This document shows, one piece after another, positions 14,740-23,665 of a stretch of 64,000 bases of DNA. Numbering within the stretch: position 1 is the stretch's first letter; each line of letters starts with the position of its first letter. The stretch is from the NCBI RefSeq assembly GCF_030812335.1, contig NZ_JAUSSN010000004.1, forward strand, positions 124,001 through 188,000. The letters run 5' to 3'. The notes under the pieces were generated by a model. That model ran no database searches. It had not been told where the DNA came from and saw only the letters and a list, made by a program, of their open reading frames with translations. Made by a program: the position numbers and the translations under genes. The stretch comes from Pseudarthrobacter oxydans (GTDB lineage: Bacteria; Actinomycetota; Actinomycetes; Actinomycetales; Micrococcaceae).

Positions 14740-15624
14740 CTAGTTCAGTCCTATCAGCAGCATCTGGTTTGTGCCGGGAATGCAGGTCTGCAGGATCGCC
14801 CGGGGGAAGCCCCCGAAGACGGCAGCGACGTTGTTCGTTGTGCCGCCCTGACTCACCTGTCCGCGGGCCGTTGCCGTATAGGTGCCGTAGCCGGCGATGA
14901 CCACGGTTTCGCCGACGCCGATCCCCGAGAATCGGGCCCACCCCCCGCAGAAGTCGTGTTCGGTGATGAACAGCGAATAGGCATCCGTGGGCGTGAAGTG
15001 GATGGGGCCGATGCATCTGTCCACCATGGCCTGGCCGCCCGAGCCCGCCACGAAGATAGTGCGCACGACTGGAACTGCCGGCGCGGTCAGCGCCGGGGCG
15101 GCACGGGCAGGAGCGGGGGCCAGCGCAGGACCGGGAACGGGGGGACCCGACAGCTTCAGTGTTTGGCCCGGATGGATAAGGGTGTAAGCGCCCAGCCCGT
15201 TGGCTTCAAGCATGTCGTAGACGTTGACGCCGAAGCGTGACGCGATGGCGCCGACGGTGTCTCCGGCAACCACGCGGTACTGGTTGGAATCTGCGTCGAA
15301 TCCGAGCGCTTCCGCGGGAGCTGCCGGTGGCGACTCAGGAGCTACCCCGCCGCCTGCCTCCGGGGGAGCTACCGGTGGAGGCTCAGAAGCTATAACTTGG
15401 ACGGCCGGGGACTCGGTCAATGAGCCCTGCACCGCCGGCGACGAAGTCCCCGGCGGTGCAGGGCTCGGGCTGGCTGTTGTAGAAACACCGGCAGGCGATT
15501 GAAGCGCAAAGGAGGCCGCCAGCATGCAGGCGAGCAGCAAAGGCCCCTTGGCGTTCAGTGATTTGGAGGCGTGTGTCGTCCTGCGATTGCCCGGGAGACC
15601 GTGCTCGTTCGGAACCATCTGCAT
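14740..15624 (-). CDS. Secreted LysM-domain protein
   Basis: A 294-residue protein with an N-terminal signal segment (about 25-45), a Pro/Ser-rich linker, one LysM peptidoglycan-binding domain (about 115-158, YRVVAGDT to HPGQTLKL), a second proline-rich linker, and a C-terminal domain (about 185-294). The last domain has three cysteines (DRCIG, FCGGW, LQTCIPG) and ends in a hydrophobic strand. The ILQTCIPG segment recalls the cysteine strand of sortases, but the histidine and arginine of a sortase were not found in a convincing place. It is probably a cell-wall protein of unknown activity. A 17-bp perfect inverted repeat lies inside the first linker (15422-15466). Confidence 0.8.
   Translation of the reverse strand: MQMVPNEHGLPGNRRTTHASKSLNAKGPLLLACMLAASFALQSPAGVSTTASPSPAPPGTSSPAVQGSLTESPAVQVIASEPPPVAPPEAGGGVAPESPPAAPAEALGFDADSNQYRVVAGDTVGAIASRFGVNVYDMLEANGLGAYTLIHPGQTLKLSGPPVPGPALAPAPARAAPALTAPAVPVVRTIFVAGSGGQAMVDRCIGPIHFTPTDAYSLFITEHDFCGGWARFSGIGVGETVVIAGYGTYTATARGQVSQGGTTNNVAAVFGGFPRAILQTCIPGTNQMLLIGLN
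15422..15466. repeat. Perfect inverted repeat inside the LysM gene
   Basis: GAGCCCTGCACCGCCGG (15422-15438) and its exact reverse complement (15450-15466) are separated by 11 bases. It encodes part of a Pro/Ala/Ser-rich linker, so it costs little in protein terms. It could form a strong mRNA hairpin or be a palindrome insertion. Confidence 0.85.
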
Positions 15625-15888
15625 CAGCCCGCTTCATGACCAGCGCCAACCGGGCCTGGACTTGAGCTGAGCTCAAGACTTCAAGGTGACTGCACGCTCT
15701 TCAAGATGCCGTGGCAGAGGCCTCGAACCCGGCACGAGATCCCGGGCAGCTCCGGACTTAGCCTGAGCGTACGAAGCGGAAACGCCTTTCACACGCGTAC
15801 CGGCTACCCGGAATTTTTGGACGAGCCACGTGGGTGCTCAGCGGTCTACGCGGTTGAGCTGCCGGGCGCGGCGGCACTGCTGCTGCTA
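15625..15888. other. Intergenic region, no gene seen
   Basis: About 260 bases between the LysM gene start and the small membrane gene end. No frame with a credible ribosome binding site was seen. It should hold the LysM promoter. Confidence 0.4.
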
Positions 15889-16005
15889 TCAGGGTGTCAG
15901 TGCCAGAACGACGACGACGAATGTCACGAGAGCGAGGAGCAGAAGGCCCACATACGCCCACCATTTGGGCCGGTTGCGGTGCGGGTTGATGTCAATGTAT
16001 GGCAA
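15889..16005 (-). CDS. 38-residue membrane protein, second of a tandem pair
   Basis: A frame starting at TTG (16005), three bases after the stop of the upstream small gene and in the same phase. The product is polar at first (LPYIDINPHRNRPKWW) and then almost entirely hydrophobic (about residues 17-36, AYVGLLLLALVTFVVVVLALT), so a single-pass membrane protein is likely. The aromatic WW at the membrane border is typical of real membrane proteins. The TTG start is not certain; no ATG is available in frame. It probably relies on translation of the upstream gene. Confidence 0.5.
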   Translation of the reverse strand: MPYIDINPHRNRPKWWAYVGLLLLALVTFVVVVLALTP

Positions 16006-16008
16006 AGC

Positions 16009-16143
16009 TCAGGGCACCTGTCGTTGAAGAACGGACGCTTGGCGTCTGCGTTTCAGGCGAAGGATCAGGAAAGAAAGGGCGGCAAGAAGCACAAGGCTTG
16101 CCGAGAGAATGCACAGGGCCAAGATATAGCCGGGCAAAGTCAC
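16009..16143 (-). CDS. 44-residue membrane protein, first of a tandem pair
   Basis: A GTG start at 16143 with AGGAGG 8 bases upstream, the strongest ribosome binding site in this stretch. The product begins TLPGYILALCILSASL, has one hydrophobic segment (about residues 5-29) and then a very basic tail (RLKRRRQAS), so the tail is likely cytoplasmic. Its architecture is that of small regulatory membrane proteins. The next small gene begins 3 bases after its stop. Function unknown. Confidence 0.6.
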   Translation of the reverse strand: MTLPGYILALCILSASLVLLAALSFLILRLKRRRQASVLQRQVP

Positions 16144-16306
16144 TGGTGAGACCTCCTGGGAACAGCGTCATCATTGACGCGCCTTGGGATCCCCATCCCC
16201 CGGGCGAGCTGAGCGCTAGCGGGTTTGGACCCTGGTTGCGGATCCTCCCCGAGGTTACTCACGGGTTACCTAAGTTGTCCACCGACGCGCCCAAGCTCTC
16301 CGCGGC

Positions 16307-17122
16307 TCAGTGGTGGGCGCGGGTCTCCTGCAGACGCTTGATGAACCAGCGGGACTGCTCCGGCCCATAGGGCAGGATCGGGATTGCTTTGGTGGCGTCG
16401 TCCGGAGTCTCCCTTGTCGCCTGGGTGGCCTGCCGCACCGCCGTGGTCATGGTGTTGGCCATGGTCTTGACGAACTGGTCGCTGCAGGGCTCGCCGTGTC
16501 CTGGAATCAGAAATTCGTACCGGTGGCGGAGGGCCGAGACATGCCGGAGGACGTCTGCCCATTCTTCGGGGTAGGAATCCTCGAAGGACGGGTGCGAGCC
16601 CTGCTCCACCAGGTCCCCGGCGAAGAGAGTGGTGGCCGTGCCGACCAGGACGTCGCCGTCGGTGTGTCCGTGGCCGAGGTAGAAGAGCGTGACGGTCTGG
16701 CCGCCGAGATCCACCAGCACGGGTTGGTCTTTCACGAGGGCGTTCGGGACAACGAGTTCGGTGTTGCTGCCCTCGCCTGCTGCCATTTCCGGCTCGTCGG
16801 CCCCGACGTGCCGGCGCTGAGTATCGCCGTTCTCGTCGATCTCCGCGGCGCAGTTCTCGTGCGCCCAGAACTCGGTCACTCCAGCATCGGCGAACACCGC
16901 GTTGCCGAAGAAGTGGTCATAGTGGGCGTGGGTATTCACGACGACGAGGGGCAACTGGGTCTTTTTCCGCACGGAGTCAAGGATCTCGCGCCCCTGCCGG
17001 GGTCCGCCGCCCGTGTCGATCACGAGGGCGCGTTCGGAACCGACGACCAGACCGGTGTTGAGCAGGGAACCTTGGGTGGTCAGGACGTAGTTGTCCGGGC
17101 CGACCTCGAGCCATCGTGGCAT
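16307..17122 (-). CDS. Metallo-beta-lactamase-fold hydrolase
   Basis: A 271-residue zinc hydrolase of the MBL superfamily. The signature THAHYDH (residues about 95-101) supplies the HxHxDH ligands, and further ligands are in GHGHTDGD, in FAGDLVEQG and in IPGHGEP. There is no signal peptide. It may act on a quorum or detoxification substrate as in glyoxalase-II or quinoprotein-related MBL proteins, but the sequence does not decide. A GGAGA box precedes the ATG. It appears to be a single-gene unit. Confidence 0.88.
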   Translation of the reverse strand: MPRWLEVGPDNYVLTTQGSLLNTGLVVGSERALVIDTGGGPRQGREILDSVRKKTQLPLVVVNTHAHYDHFFGNAVFADAGVTEFWAHENCAAEIDENGDTQRRHVGADEPEMAAGEGSNTELVVPNALVKDQPVLVDLGGQTVTLFYLGHGHTDGDVLVGTATTLFAGDLVEQGSHPSFEDSYPEEWADVLRHVSALRHRYEFLIPGHGEPCSDQFVKTMANTMTTAVRQATQATRETPDDATKAIPILPYGPEQSRWFIKRLQETRAHH

Positions 17123-17495
17123 TAGATCTCCGTATTTCCGCGTTGTTGTTGCGATGTTTAGGCCTCGATTCTACCCACTCCACCGGCGCCAAACAGGAAC
17201 GCAACTCTTCCCTCAACGGTTGGCCCGGGTCGCATCCTGAGTTCAATGCGGATAGGCCACTACCACACCAGAAAAAGTATCGCGAGACCTGGGACTCGGC
17301 TAAGACCAACCGGTGAGGTTCCTTACCGCGCTCGAATGTTATCGCTCCCCGCAGCGAACGCGTCCCACACTAGTGGCCGGTTCAACGCCTCGCGGAGAAC
17401 GCCCCTCGGCCTCATCAGCGCCGATAGCGCGGTCCCGAAGGAGTGAACGCTAAGCCCGTAAGGGCCGGCGCCGAAATTTGGCTTAGGATTGGCGA
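17123..17495. other. Intergenic region, no gene seen
   Basis: About 370 bases between the MBL gene start and the acyltransferase gene end. Several short frames overlap here with no ribosome binding site. It must contain the MBL promoter. No hairpin of note was seen. Confidence 0.4.
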
Positions 17496-19607
17496 TTACT
17501 TCAGCGCCGCTGTCAGTTCCCTGTTGAGGTAGGGCGCCAATGTCTTTGCGTACGTGGCGGTGATGTGGGCAGCGGCATCCCGGTAGACAATCGTGTTTCC
17601 AATGACTGCCGGGCACTTGCTGTCATTGCAGAAATATGGGGAAAGGTCAACGACTGTTGAACCGGGGACCAGCGAAGCGGCCTGAATCTGTGGGTCAACG
17701 GTGCTGGTGGCTTCCCCGATGTCCGTGCCGCACGCATTGTTCTGTACGTCGAAACCGACACGCGTTATACAGGACAGCGCTTCGGCATTCACGGAGGGGA
17801 CGTCAGCGATAGTTATGACCTTGGTTCCCCTGGCCGCGACAGGCTGCCAGGCCTTGGCAAACATCCGCGCGGCGTAACCCGCATCAGTGCCGGTCTTACC
17901 CCGAGCGGCCGTCGTGATAACGCCCTCGTAAGGCTCGCCAGTCTCTACTATCTCCCGAATTTTCTGCATGACGTCATAGCAGTCGTAGCCGGGCCGCTGC
18001 TCCATCCACTGGCAGCTGAAACCAACGTACACGTCAACCGCCCAGTTATTCGTCACGGCGAACTCTTGGATAGCGGGAATGAGAGAAGCAGCGTGGCTGT
18101 CACCGATCAGTGCAAGCCTGACGGCGTCGGGCTTGGTCGACCCCACGTTGCAAGTATTGATGGGTTTGCCCTGCTCGCGCCAGCACTTGAACGAATCACC
18201 GTTGTCACGGGCGAACATATTGATCGACGGCAGGATAGTGTCACCCAGGCTTGTCGGCGTGCAACCCTTTTCCGGGTCCAGTCCCGCGGCTCCCAGACAT
18301 ACCGGCGCCGCCTTTGCACCCGCGGTTGCCAATGCTCCGGGAGTTTGAGCCACCGCCTGACTGAGGGCCGTTGGCGTATCAGTAGGAGAGACATGAATGA
18401 AGGCAACCCCTCCCATCGCAACGGTGAGAAGTGTTAGCGAAGCCAAGGCAACCGTAGCCACTTGAGCGTTGGCATCGAAAGATGCAGGCCGACGGCCCCT
18501 CTTCGTCTTGGGGACGCTACGGAAAGGCTTCTCGATCCAGTAGTACGACGCGACCGACAGGGCAAGGCTGAGCAGTGCTGCCGTCGCATAATAGGTCGGA
18601 TTACCGTCGGGCATGAAGGCGACGAGCAATACGATCACGGGCCAGTGCCACAAGTAGAGAGAATACGAGATGTCGCCTAGGTAGCCGCTGACGCGATTTG
18701 TGAGGGGCCACAAGAACCTAACAGGGCCGCCCGTACCGGCGACAATCACTAGAGCAGTGGCCAGAACGGGGAGCGCCGCGAAGGGCGCGGGGAACCCGTG
18801 GTCGGGTGTCACAATCAAGATCGAAGCGACCATACCAGCAAAGCCGACCCATGCGATCACTGGGCGAAGGGCGGCCGGTATCCGCGTCAAGACGGGTGAA
18901 ATGACGGCGACAAAGGCCCCGGCTCCGAGCTCCCAGGCACGGGAAAATGTGGAGAAGTAGGCCCAATCTGGATTTGAAGCCGTCTCGTACATGGCCCACG
19001 CGAAAGAGGTGACCATAATCGAGACCATGACCCAGCCGACAAGACGCCTGCCGCTTCCGTTGTTACCGCGACGGACCCCAATCCAGAAGATCAGCAGCAT
19101 CAGCCACGGCCAAATAAAGTAAAACTGTTCTTCCACGCCGAGCGACCAGAAGTGCTGGAGAGGCGATGGTGGCTGGCCCTCCTGGAAGTAGTCTGTGCCA
19201 CCCGCGGCGAACCGCCAGTTACCTGCGAACAGGAGCGCCCAGATGCTATCGACCAGCGTCTCCCCAGCACGCCCCTTGGGCAGGAAAGCGAATGATGCCG
19301 CCACCGTCAGCGTCAGGACTGTCAGTGACGCAGGGAGAATACGCCTCACGCGCCGGCGGTAGAAGTCCGCGAACGAGATAGTGCCAGTCCGTTCCTTCTC
19401 CCTCAAAAGTTGCGACGTGATGATGAACCCCGAGATAACGAAGAACACGTCCACACCTACAAATCCGCCTGTGGGCCAACCTACAAGATGACTTGCGACG
19501 ACAGCCAGCACGGCGAATGCTCGCAGACCTTGTATGTCAGCCCGAAGGGTCGCCTTTTTGGGTTCCGCCGCTGACAAACTTCGGATTTTGAGCATGGACA
19601 TGGCCAT
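17496..19607 (-). CDS. Acyltransferase family 3 (OafA-like) with C-terminal SGNH domain
   Basis: A 703-residue membrane enzyme that O-acylates polysaccharide or cell-wall sugars. The N-terminal acyltransferase-3 domain (about 20-400) has about ten transmembrane segments and starts with RADIQGLRAFAVLAVVASHL, followed by FVGVDVFFVISGFII and a late SYSLYLWHWP motif. The C-terminal extracytoplasmic SGNH domain (about 480-703) carries the GDSHAAS serine and a YRDAAAHIT Asp-His pair. The start at 19607 has GGGGGA just upstream. The two-domain form transfers acetyl groups across the membrane and is common in polysaccharide loci such as this one. Confidence 0.9.
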   Translation of the reverse strand: MAMSMLKIRSLSAAEPKKATLRADIQGLRAFAVLAVVASHLVGWPTGGFVGVDVFFVISGFIITSQLLREKERTGTISFADFYRRRVRRILPASLTVLTLTVAASFAFLPKGRAGETLVDSIWALLFAGNWRFAAGGTDYFQEGQPPSPLQHFWSLGVEEQFYFIWPWLMLLIFWIGVRRGNNGSGRRLVGWVMVSIMVTSFAWAMYETASNPDWAYFSTFSRAWELGAGAFVAVISPVLTRIPAALRPVIAWVGFAGMVASILIVTPDHGFPAPFAALPVLATALVIVAGTGGPVRFLWPLTNRVSGYLGDISYSLYLWHWPVIVLLVAFMPDGNPTYYATAALLSLALSVASYYWIEKPFRSVPKTKRGRRPASFDANAQVATVALASLTLLTVAMGGVAFIHVSPTDTPTALSQAVAQTPGALATAGAKAAPVCLGAAGLDPEKGCTPTSLGDTILPSINMFARDNGDSFKCWREQGKPINTCNVGSTKPDAVRLALIGDSHAASLIPAIQEFAVTNNWAVDVYVGFSCQWMEQRPGYDCYDVMQKIREIVETGEPYEGVITTAARGKTGTDAGYAARMFAKAWQPVAARGTKVITIADVPSVNAEALSCITRVGFDVQNNACGTDIGEATSTVDPQIQAASLVPGSTVVDLSPYFCNDSKCPAVIGNTIVYRDAAAHITATYAKTLAPYLNRELTAALK

Positions 19608-19946
19608 AATTCCCCCACTTTTGGACCTGAGACTAGCCACATCCTACCTGCCACTATCGACGGCGGATGTCCGAAGAGGGACCCCACGCGCCCCATCGTC
19701 CTGCAGCTCCGGCGCCAAAGCCTTCTACCTTAGTGAGGATTCGCCAGATACCCGAGGAGACCCCCTCTGCAGGTCAAGACCGGGGGTTCGCCTCCGGGAC
19801 CACGTTGCGTCCCCGACTACGTGACGGGTGCGCCTGGCGCTACCTCAGCATCTCCTGCACGCCCCGGGGTCGAGGTGGCAAGAGTTCCTAGGCGAAGGGG
19901 TTGGCCCACTAGGCCGACTCCGATAGCCACTCAAGCATTTTTGGGT
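19608..19946. other. Intergenic region, no gene seen
   Basis: About 340 bases between two minus-strand genes. No supported frame. A GGTTCG-containing stem at 19785-19800 looked like a tRNA T-arm but no tRNA body fits. It must hold the promoter of the acyltransferase gene. Confidence 0.4.
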
Positions 19947-20894
19947 CTATGCCTTCTGCTGCTTGATCAATACTTCACTCGTTGCGCGGCGGGGCGAGCG
20001 TGCCACTCGGTGTCCGTCCCGCCCATAACCGACTGCAATTTGCATGATGATCAGCTCGTACTCGGGAATGCCCATCTTGGCACGTAGCGCCGTCATAACT
20101 TTGTTCGGCTGGCTCATGTTCAACATGCAACTATCCAGGCCCAGACTGTGAAGTGCCCATACGAGGCTCATCGAAAACAACCCGCCCTCGATCCAAGGCT
20201 GGTTACGTTCGCCCACGCCAGCAGACAGACGTGCATCGACGGTGACCAGCGCCACGACGGGCACGTCACCGATCCCTGCATTGCCGTTCTGGAAGCTCAG
20301 CACGGAAGCCCTATCGTTGGGGTCGGCGTAAAAGCGAACACGCCAGGATTGCCGGTTACAAACTGACGGGGTATTGATGGCAAGCCGGACAGCCTCGGTG
20401 AGTAATCCCTCGGGAACGGGACGGGGATCGAAATCACGGACGCTGCGCCGGGAGGCAAAGAAACCTTCTGCACCAATCTCGCGTTCCACGTCATCTCGAA
20501 CCGGGCTGACCTCGGCAGCAACGGCGCCCGACTCATTCCAATCCAGTAGGGCAACGCGTGCAGAGCGGGCATGCGCTACATAATCGTCGTCAACGCCACG
20601 GGCGTCGGCAAGGGGGAGCAACATGTCAAGCCGGCCTAAGACGCCGGCACCGAAGGGTCTCCGGGGATCATTGAGCGCCAGACCCTTCTCAACCCGGTGA
20701 TAGTCCTTAGTCAACTGGGTCTCCAATTGCCGGCTGGACAGCCGCACACTGGCTGCACTGTCATCCGGAGCTGAAAAGCGCTCGTACCTCCTCCGGTCCA
20801 GAACGGATTCCCGTCGCTGGATCAGGCGCGTTTTCACGCCGAGAGCGTAGCTGAGCATCTGGGCAGGAAGTAGCTGCTTGATCATGCGTTTCAT
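19947..20894 (-). CDS. Nitroreductase-family protein in the polysaccharide locus
   Basis: A 315-residue protein with a helical N-terminal part of about 130 residues that includes HRVEKGLALNDP, and a nitroreductase (FMN-binding) domain from about residue 145: ASRRSVRDFDPRPVP, NTPSVCNRQSWRV and the late GGLFSMSLVWALHSLGLDSCMLN. This longer form occurs repeatedly in bacterial polysaccharide clusters, where its reaction is not established. The start is uncertain between 20906 and 20894 (neither has an ideal ribosome site). It likely binds FMN in the cytosol. Confidence 0.8.
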   Translation of the reverse strand: MKRMIKQLLPAQMLSYALGVKTRLIQRRESVLDRRRYERFSAPDDSAASVRLSSRQLETQLTKDYHRVEKGLALNDPRRPFGAGVLGRLDMLLPLADARGVDDDYVAHARSARVALLDWNESGAVAAEVSPVRDDVEREIGAEGFFASRRSVRDFDPRPVPEGLLTEAVRLAINTPSVCNRQSWRVRFYADPNDRASVLSFQNGNAGIGDVPVVALVTVDARLSAGVGERNQPWIEGGLFSMSLVWALHSLGLDSCMLNMSQPNKVMTALRAKMGIPEYELIIMQIAVGYGRDGHRVARSPRRATSEVLIKQQKA

Positions 20895-21095
20895 GCCCCC
20901 AAGCATAAGCGGTCGTCACCGTCGGTTATGGTCCCCAGACCGTTCAAGGGCCCCTTACATTGGCACTTTCGGATGATAGTCGGAATTAATCGGCGCGCCC
21001 CAGCCTGGCCCGGAGCCTCCACGCACGACGAACGCTCAATATTCAGTCCCTATTCTCTCCGCCAAAACCGCTGTGGCGGGGCCGGCTCTCACAGG

Positions 21096-22550
21096 TCACA
21101 TGTCCGCCAACACCGACCCCGGGTTCTCGATCGCATCGGCCACGTAGCGTAAGAAACCGCCAGCCGTGCCGCCGTCACAGACGCGGTGGTCGAATGTCAG
21201 GGTCAGTTCGGTGACCTTGCGGACAGCAAGCTCGCCGTGGACTACCCAGGGCTTGTCGATGATGCGCCCCACACCGAGGATTCCCACCTCCGGGTGGTTG
21301 ATGATCGCGGCGGAGCCGTCCACTCCAAAGACGCCGTAATTGTTCAGTGTGAAGGTGCCGCTGCCCAATTCTGCGGGGCTGGCCTTTCCGTCCCGAACGA
21401 CCGCGGTGAGACGGCGGATCTCGGCGTCCAGTTCGCGGGCGCTGAGCTTGTCCGCGTTGCGCACCGACGGCACCATCAGGCCGCGGTCGGTCTGGGCCGC
21501 GAAGCCAAGGTTGACGCCGTCGAAGGCCACAATCTCCTGGGATGCTCCGCCGGTGGTGTCCTCGGTGGGGACGATCCGCGTGTTCAGCTCCGGGAACTTC
21601 TTCAGCCCGGCGGTGACGAAGCGCGCGATAAACGCCAGCAGACCCGGGGTGTGGTGCGGGTCAGCCTTCTTCAGCGCGGCCCTAATCTCCACCAAGGCGG
21701 TGGCGTCCACATCCACCCACACAGTGGCCTCGGGGATCTCCGAGCGGCTGCGCGTCATGTTCGCCGCAACGGCCTTCCGGACGCCGCGGACGGCGGTGCG
21801 CCCTGTGACGCCGAGCCCTGTGCGCGCATCGGTGTCACCAGTGGTCGGAGCGGGAGATGTCGGCGCGATTTCGGCAGCCGCAGCCGCCGGGCGCTCAACG
21901 GTTGAAGGCTTGATGACAGCCTCGACATCGCGGCGCATGATGAGCCCGCTGGTCCCGGATCCCTGGAGTTCGCCCAGATCGACCCCGTGGTCCCGCGCCA
22001 TCCGCCGGACGAGCGGGGAAATTACCGCCCCCAGCTTCCCGGGAACCCGGGTCCGCATCAGCAGGAGGTCATCGGCAGCTTTTTCAGCCACGGGCACCTG
22101 GGCCGCCGGTTCGGCGACGGCTGTACCGGCCGGAAACTTCCGGGGCCGGGTCCGGCGGGCAACGCCGTGCCCGCCCGGAGTGCCGTAGCCGATCAGAACA
22201 TTCCCGGATCCGGCCTTTTCCTCTTCGCGGTAGACCTCCGCTGCAATGTCAGCAGTTTCGGCAGGCTCTGCCGCCGGGGGCGTGGCTGACGCGACCGCCG
22301 GGGCGCCGACCGCCGTCACGGAGATCAGCGGCTTGCCGACGTCGAGGGTCTGGCCGGGCTCGCCGTGCAGCACGGCGACTGTGCCGGCGTACGGGGAGGG
22401 CACTTCGACCATGGACTTGGCGGTCTCGACTTCGGCGATGGGCTGGTCGACGCTGATTTCGTCGCCCACGGCCACGAGCCAGTTCACGAGTTCGGCTTCG
22501 GTGAGGCCTTCCCCGAGGTCCGGGAGGAGGAATACTTTCGGTTCGCTCAT
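21096..22550 (-). CDS. bkdC: 2-oxoacid dehydrogenase E2 component (branched-chain type)
   Basis: A 484-residue dihydrolipoamide acyltransferase. The N-terminal lipoyl domain has the lipoylated lysine in EVETAKSMVEVPSP; a peripheral-subunit-binding domain is near residue 185 (ISPLVRRMARDHGVDL), linked by Ala/Pro-rich stretches; the catalytic domain covers about 250-484 with the DHRVCDGGTAGGF motif. It is the last gene of an E1alpha-E1beta-E2 operon and starts 2 bases after the E1beta stop. Together they oxidatively decarboxylate branched-chain 2-oxoacids to acyl-CoA. No E3 gene is adjacent, as is common. Confidence 0.9.
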   Translation of the reverse strand: MSEPKVFLLPDLGEGLTEAELVNWLVAVGDEISVDQPIAEVETAKSMVEVPSPYAGTVAVLHGEPGQTLDVGKPLISVTAVGAPAVASATPPAAEPAETADIAAEVYREEEKAGSGNVLIGYGTPGGHGVARRTRPRKFPAGTAVAEPAAQVPVAEKAADDLLLMRTRVPGKLGAVISPLVRRMARDHGVDLGELQGSGTSGLIMRRDVEAVIKPSTVERPAAAAAEIAPTSPAPTTGDTDARTGLGVTGRTAVRGVRKAVAANMTRSRSEIPEATVWVDVDATALVEIRAALKKADPHHTPGLLAFIARFVTAGLKKFPELNTRIVPTEDTTGGASQEIVAFDGVNLGFAAQTDRGLMVPSVRNADKLSARELDAEIRRLTAVVRDGKASPAELGSGTFTLNNYGVFGVDGSAAIINHPEVGILGVGRIIDKPWVVHGELAVRKVTELTLTFDHRVCDGGTAGGFLRYVADAIENPGSVLADM

Positions 22551-22552
22551 GG

Positions 22553-23665
22553 TCAGTCTTCCCACTGTAGGTCGTCAACGGCGTCGAGGATGCGGTCCAC
22601 GCCGGGCAGGTAGTAGTGCTCGAGTTTCGGCGCCGGGTATGGGACGTCGAAGCCCGTGACGCGGAGGATCGGCGCGGCCAGGTGGTGGAAGCAGCGTTCC
22701 TGGACCCGGGCGACGATCTCGGAGGATACGGAGGCGAAGCCGTGGGCCTCGGCGATGACCACGGCGCGGCCGGTCTTCCGGACCGAGGCGCAGACCGTCT
22801 CGTCGTCGAACGGCACGATCGAGCGGACGTCGATCACTTCGAGCGAGCGTCCCTCCTCGGCGGCCGCCGCCGCGGCGGCGAGTGCCGTCGGGACCGAGGG
22901 CCCGTAGGCGATCAGGGTCGCGTCGGTGCCGGGGCGGGCGACGGCGGCGCGGCCTTCGGAGGAGGTCCCGCGTTCGGTGTTCTCGGTGTGTTCGGTGCGC
23001 AGGGCGTCCAGGTCAACCTGGTCCTTGGACCAGTAGAGCTTCTTGGGCTCCATGAACATCACCGGGTCGTCGGAGTCGATGGCCTCGCGGAGCATCCGGT
23101 AGCCGTCGGCGACGGTGGCCGGGGTGAAGACCTTCAGGCCGGCGGTGTGGGCGTAGTAGGCCTCGGAGGAGTCGCAGTGGTGCTCCACTCCCCCGATCCC
23201 GCCGGCGTAGGGCACCCGGATGACCATGGGCAGCTTCACGGTGCCCTTGGTGCGGTTGTGCATCTTCGCGACGTGGCTGACGATCTGTTCGAAGGCGGGG
23301 TAGGCGAAGGCGTCGAACTGCATCTCGATGACCGGCCGCATGCCGTTCATCGCCATGCCGACCGCCATGCCGACGATGCCGGACTCGGCGAGCGGGGTGT
23401 CGAAGCAGCGGTTCTTCCCGAAGGTCTTGGTCAGCCCGTCGGTGATCCGGAAGACCCCGCCGAGCATGCCCACGTCCTCGCCGAAGACCAGGACCGAGGG
23501 GTCCGCGTGCATGGCGTCGGCCATGGCGGTGTTCAGGGCCTTGGCGAGGGTGACGGTCCGCGGGCCGGACTGCTCGGCCGTGGCCGCTGCGGTGGCGGCG
23601 GCGCGGGCGGTGGCGGCGCTGACGTTGCCGTTCGCCTCGGATGAGGTTGTGATGGTGGGGCTCAT
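22553..23665 (-). CDS. bkdB: 2-oxoacid dehydrogenase E1 component, beta subunit
   Basis: A 370-residue transketolase-like subunit. Visible landmarks are VFGEDVGMLGGVFRITDGL (N-terminal, about 60-80), DTPLAESGIVGMAVGMAM, and the C-terminal half with VVIAEAHGFASVSSEIVA. The first 35 residues are Ala/Thr-rich and probably disordered. The ATG overlaps the stop of the E1alpha gene (ATGA), indicating translational coupling. It forms an alpha2-beta2 heterotetramer with the E1alpha product and supplies part of the thiamine-diphosphate site. Confidence 0.92.
   Translation of the reverse strand: MSPTITTSSEANGNVSAATARAAATAAATAEQSGPRTVTLAKALNTAMADAMHADPSVLVFGEDVGMLGGVFRITDGLTKTFGKNRCFDTPLAESGIVGMAVGMAMNGMRPVIEMQFDAFAYPAFEQIVSHVAKMHNRTKGTVKLPMVIRVPYAGGIGGVEHHCDSSEAYYAHTAGLKVFTPATVADGYRMLREAIDSDDPVMFMEPKKLYWSKDQVDLDALRTEHTENTERGTSSEGRAAVARPGTDATLIAYGPSVPTALAAAAAAAEEGRSLEVIDVRSIVPFDDETVCASVRKTGRAVVIAEAHGFASVSSEIVARVQERCFHHLAAPILRVTGFDVPYPAPKLEHYYLPGVDRILDAVDDLQWED

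Noticed and set aside
15706..16149. A 147-codon plus-strand frame over the tiny membrane genes
   Set aside because: Charged low-complexity translation without a ribosome site; the minus-strand small genes have better signals and clear membrane segments.
19740..19810. A possible tRNA (GGTTCG-like stem with ACCA nearby)
   Set aside because: No acceptor stem, D-arm or anticodon arm could be folded around it.
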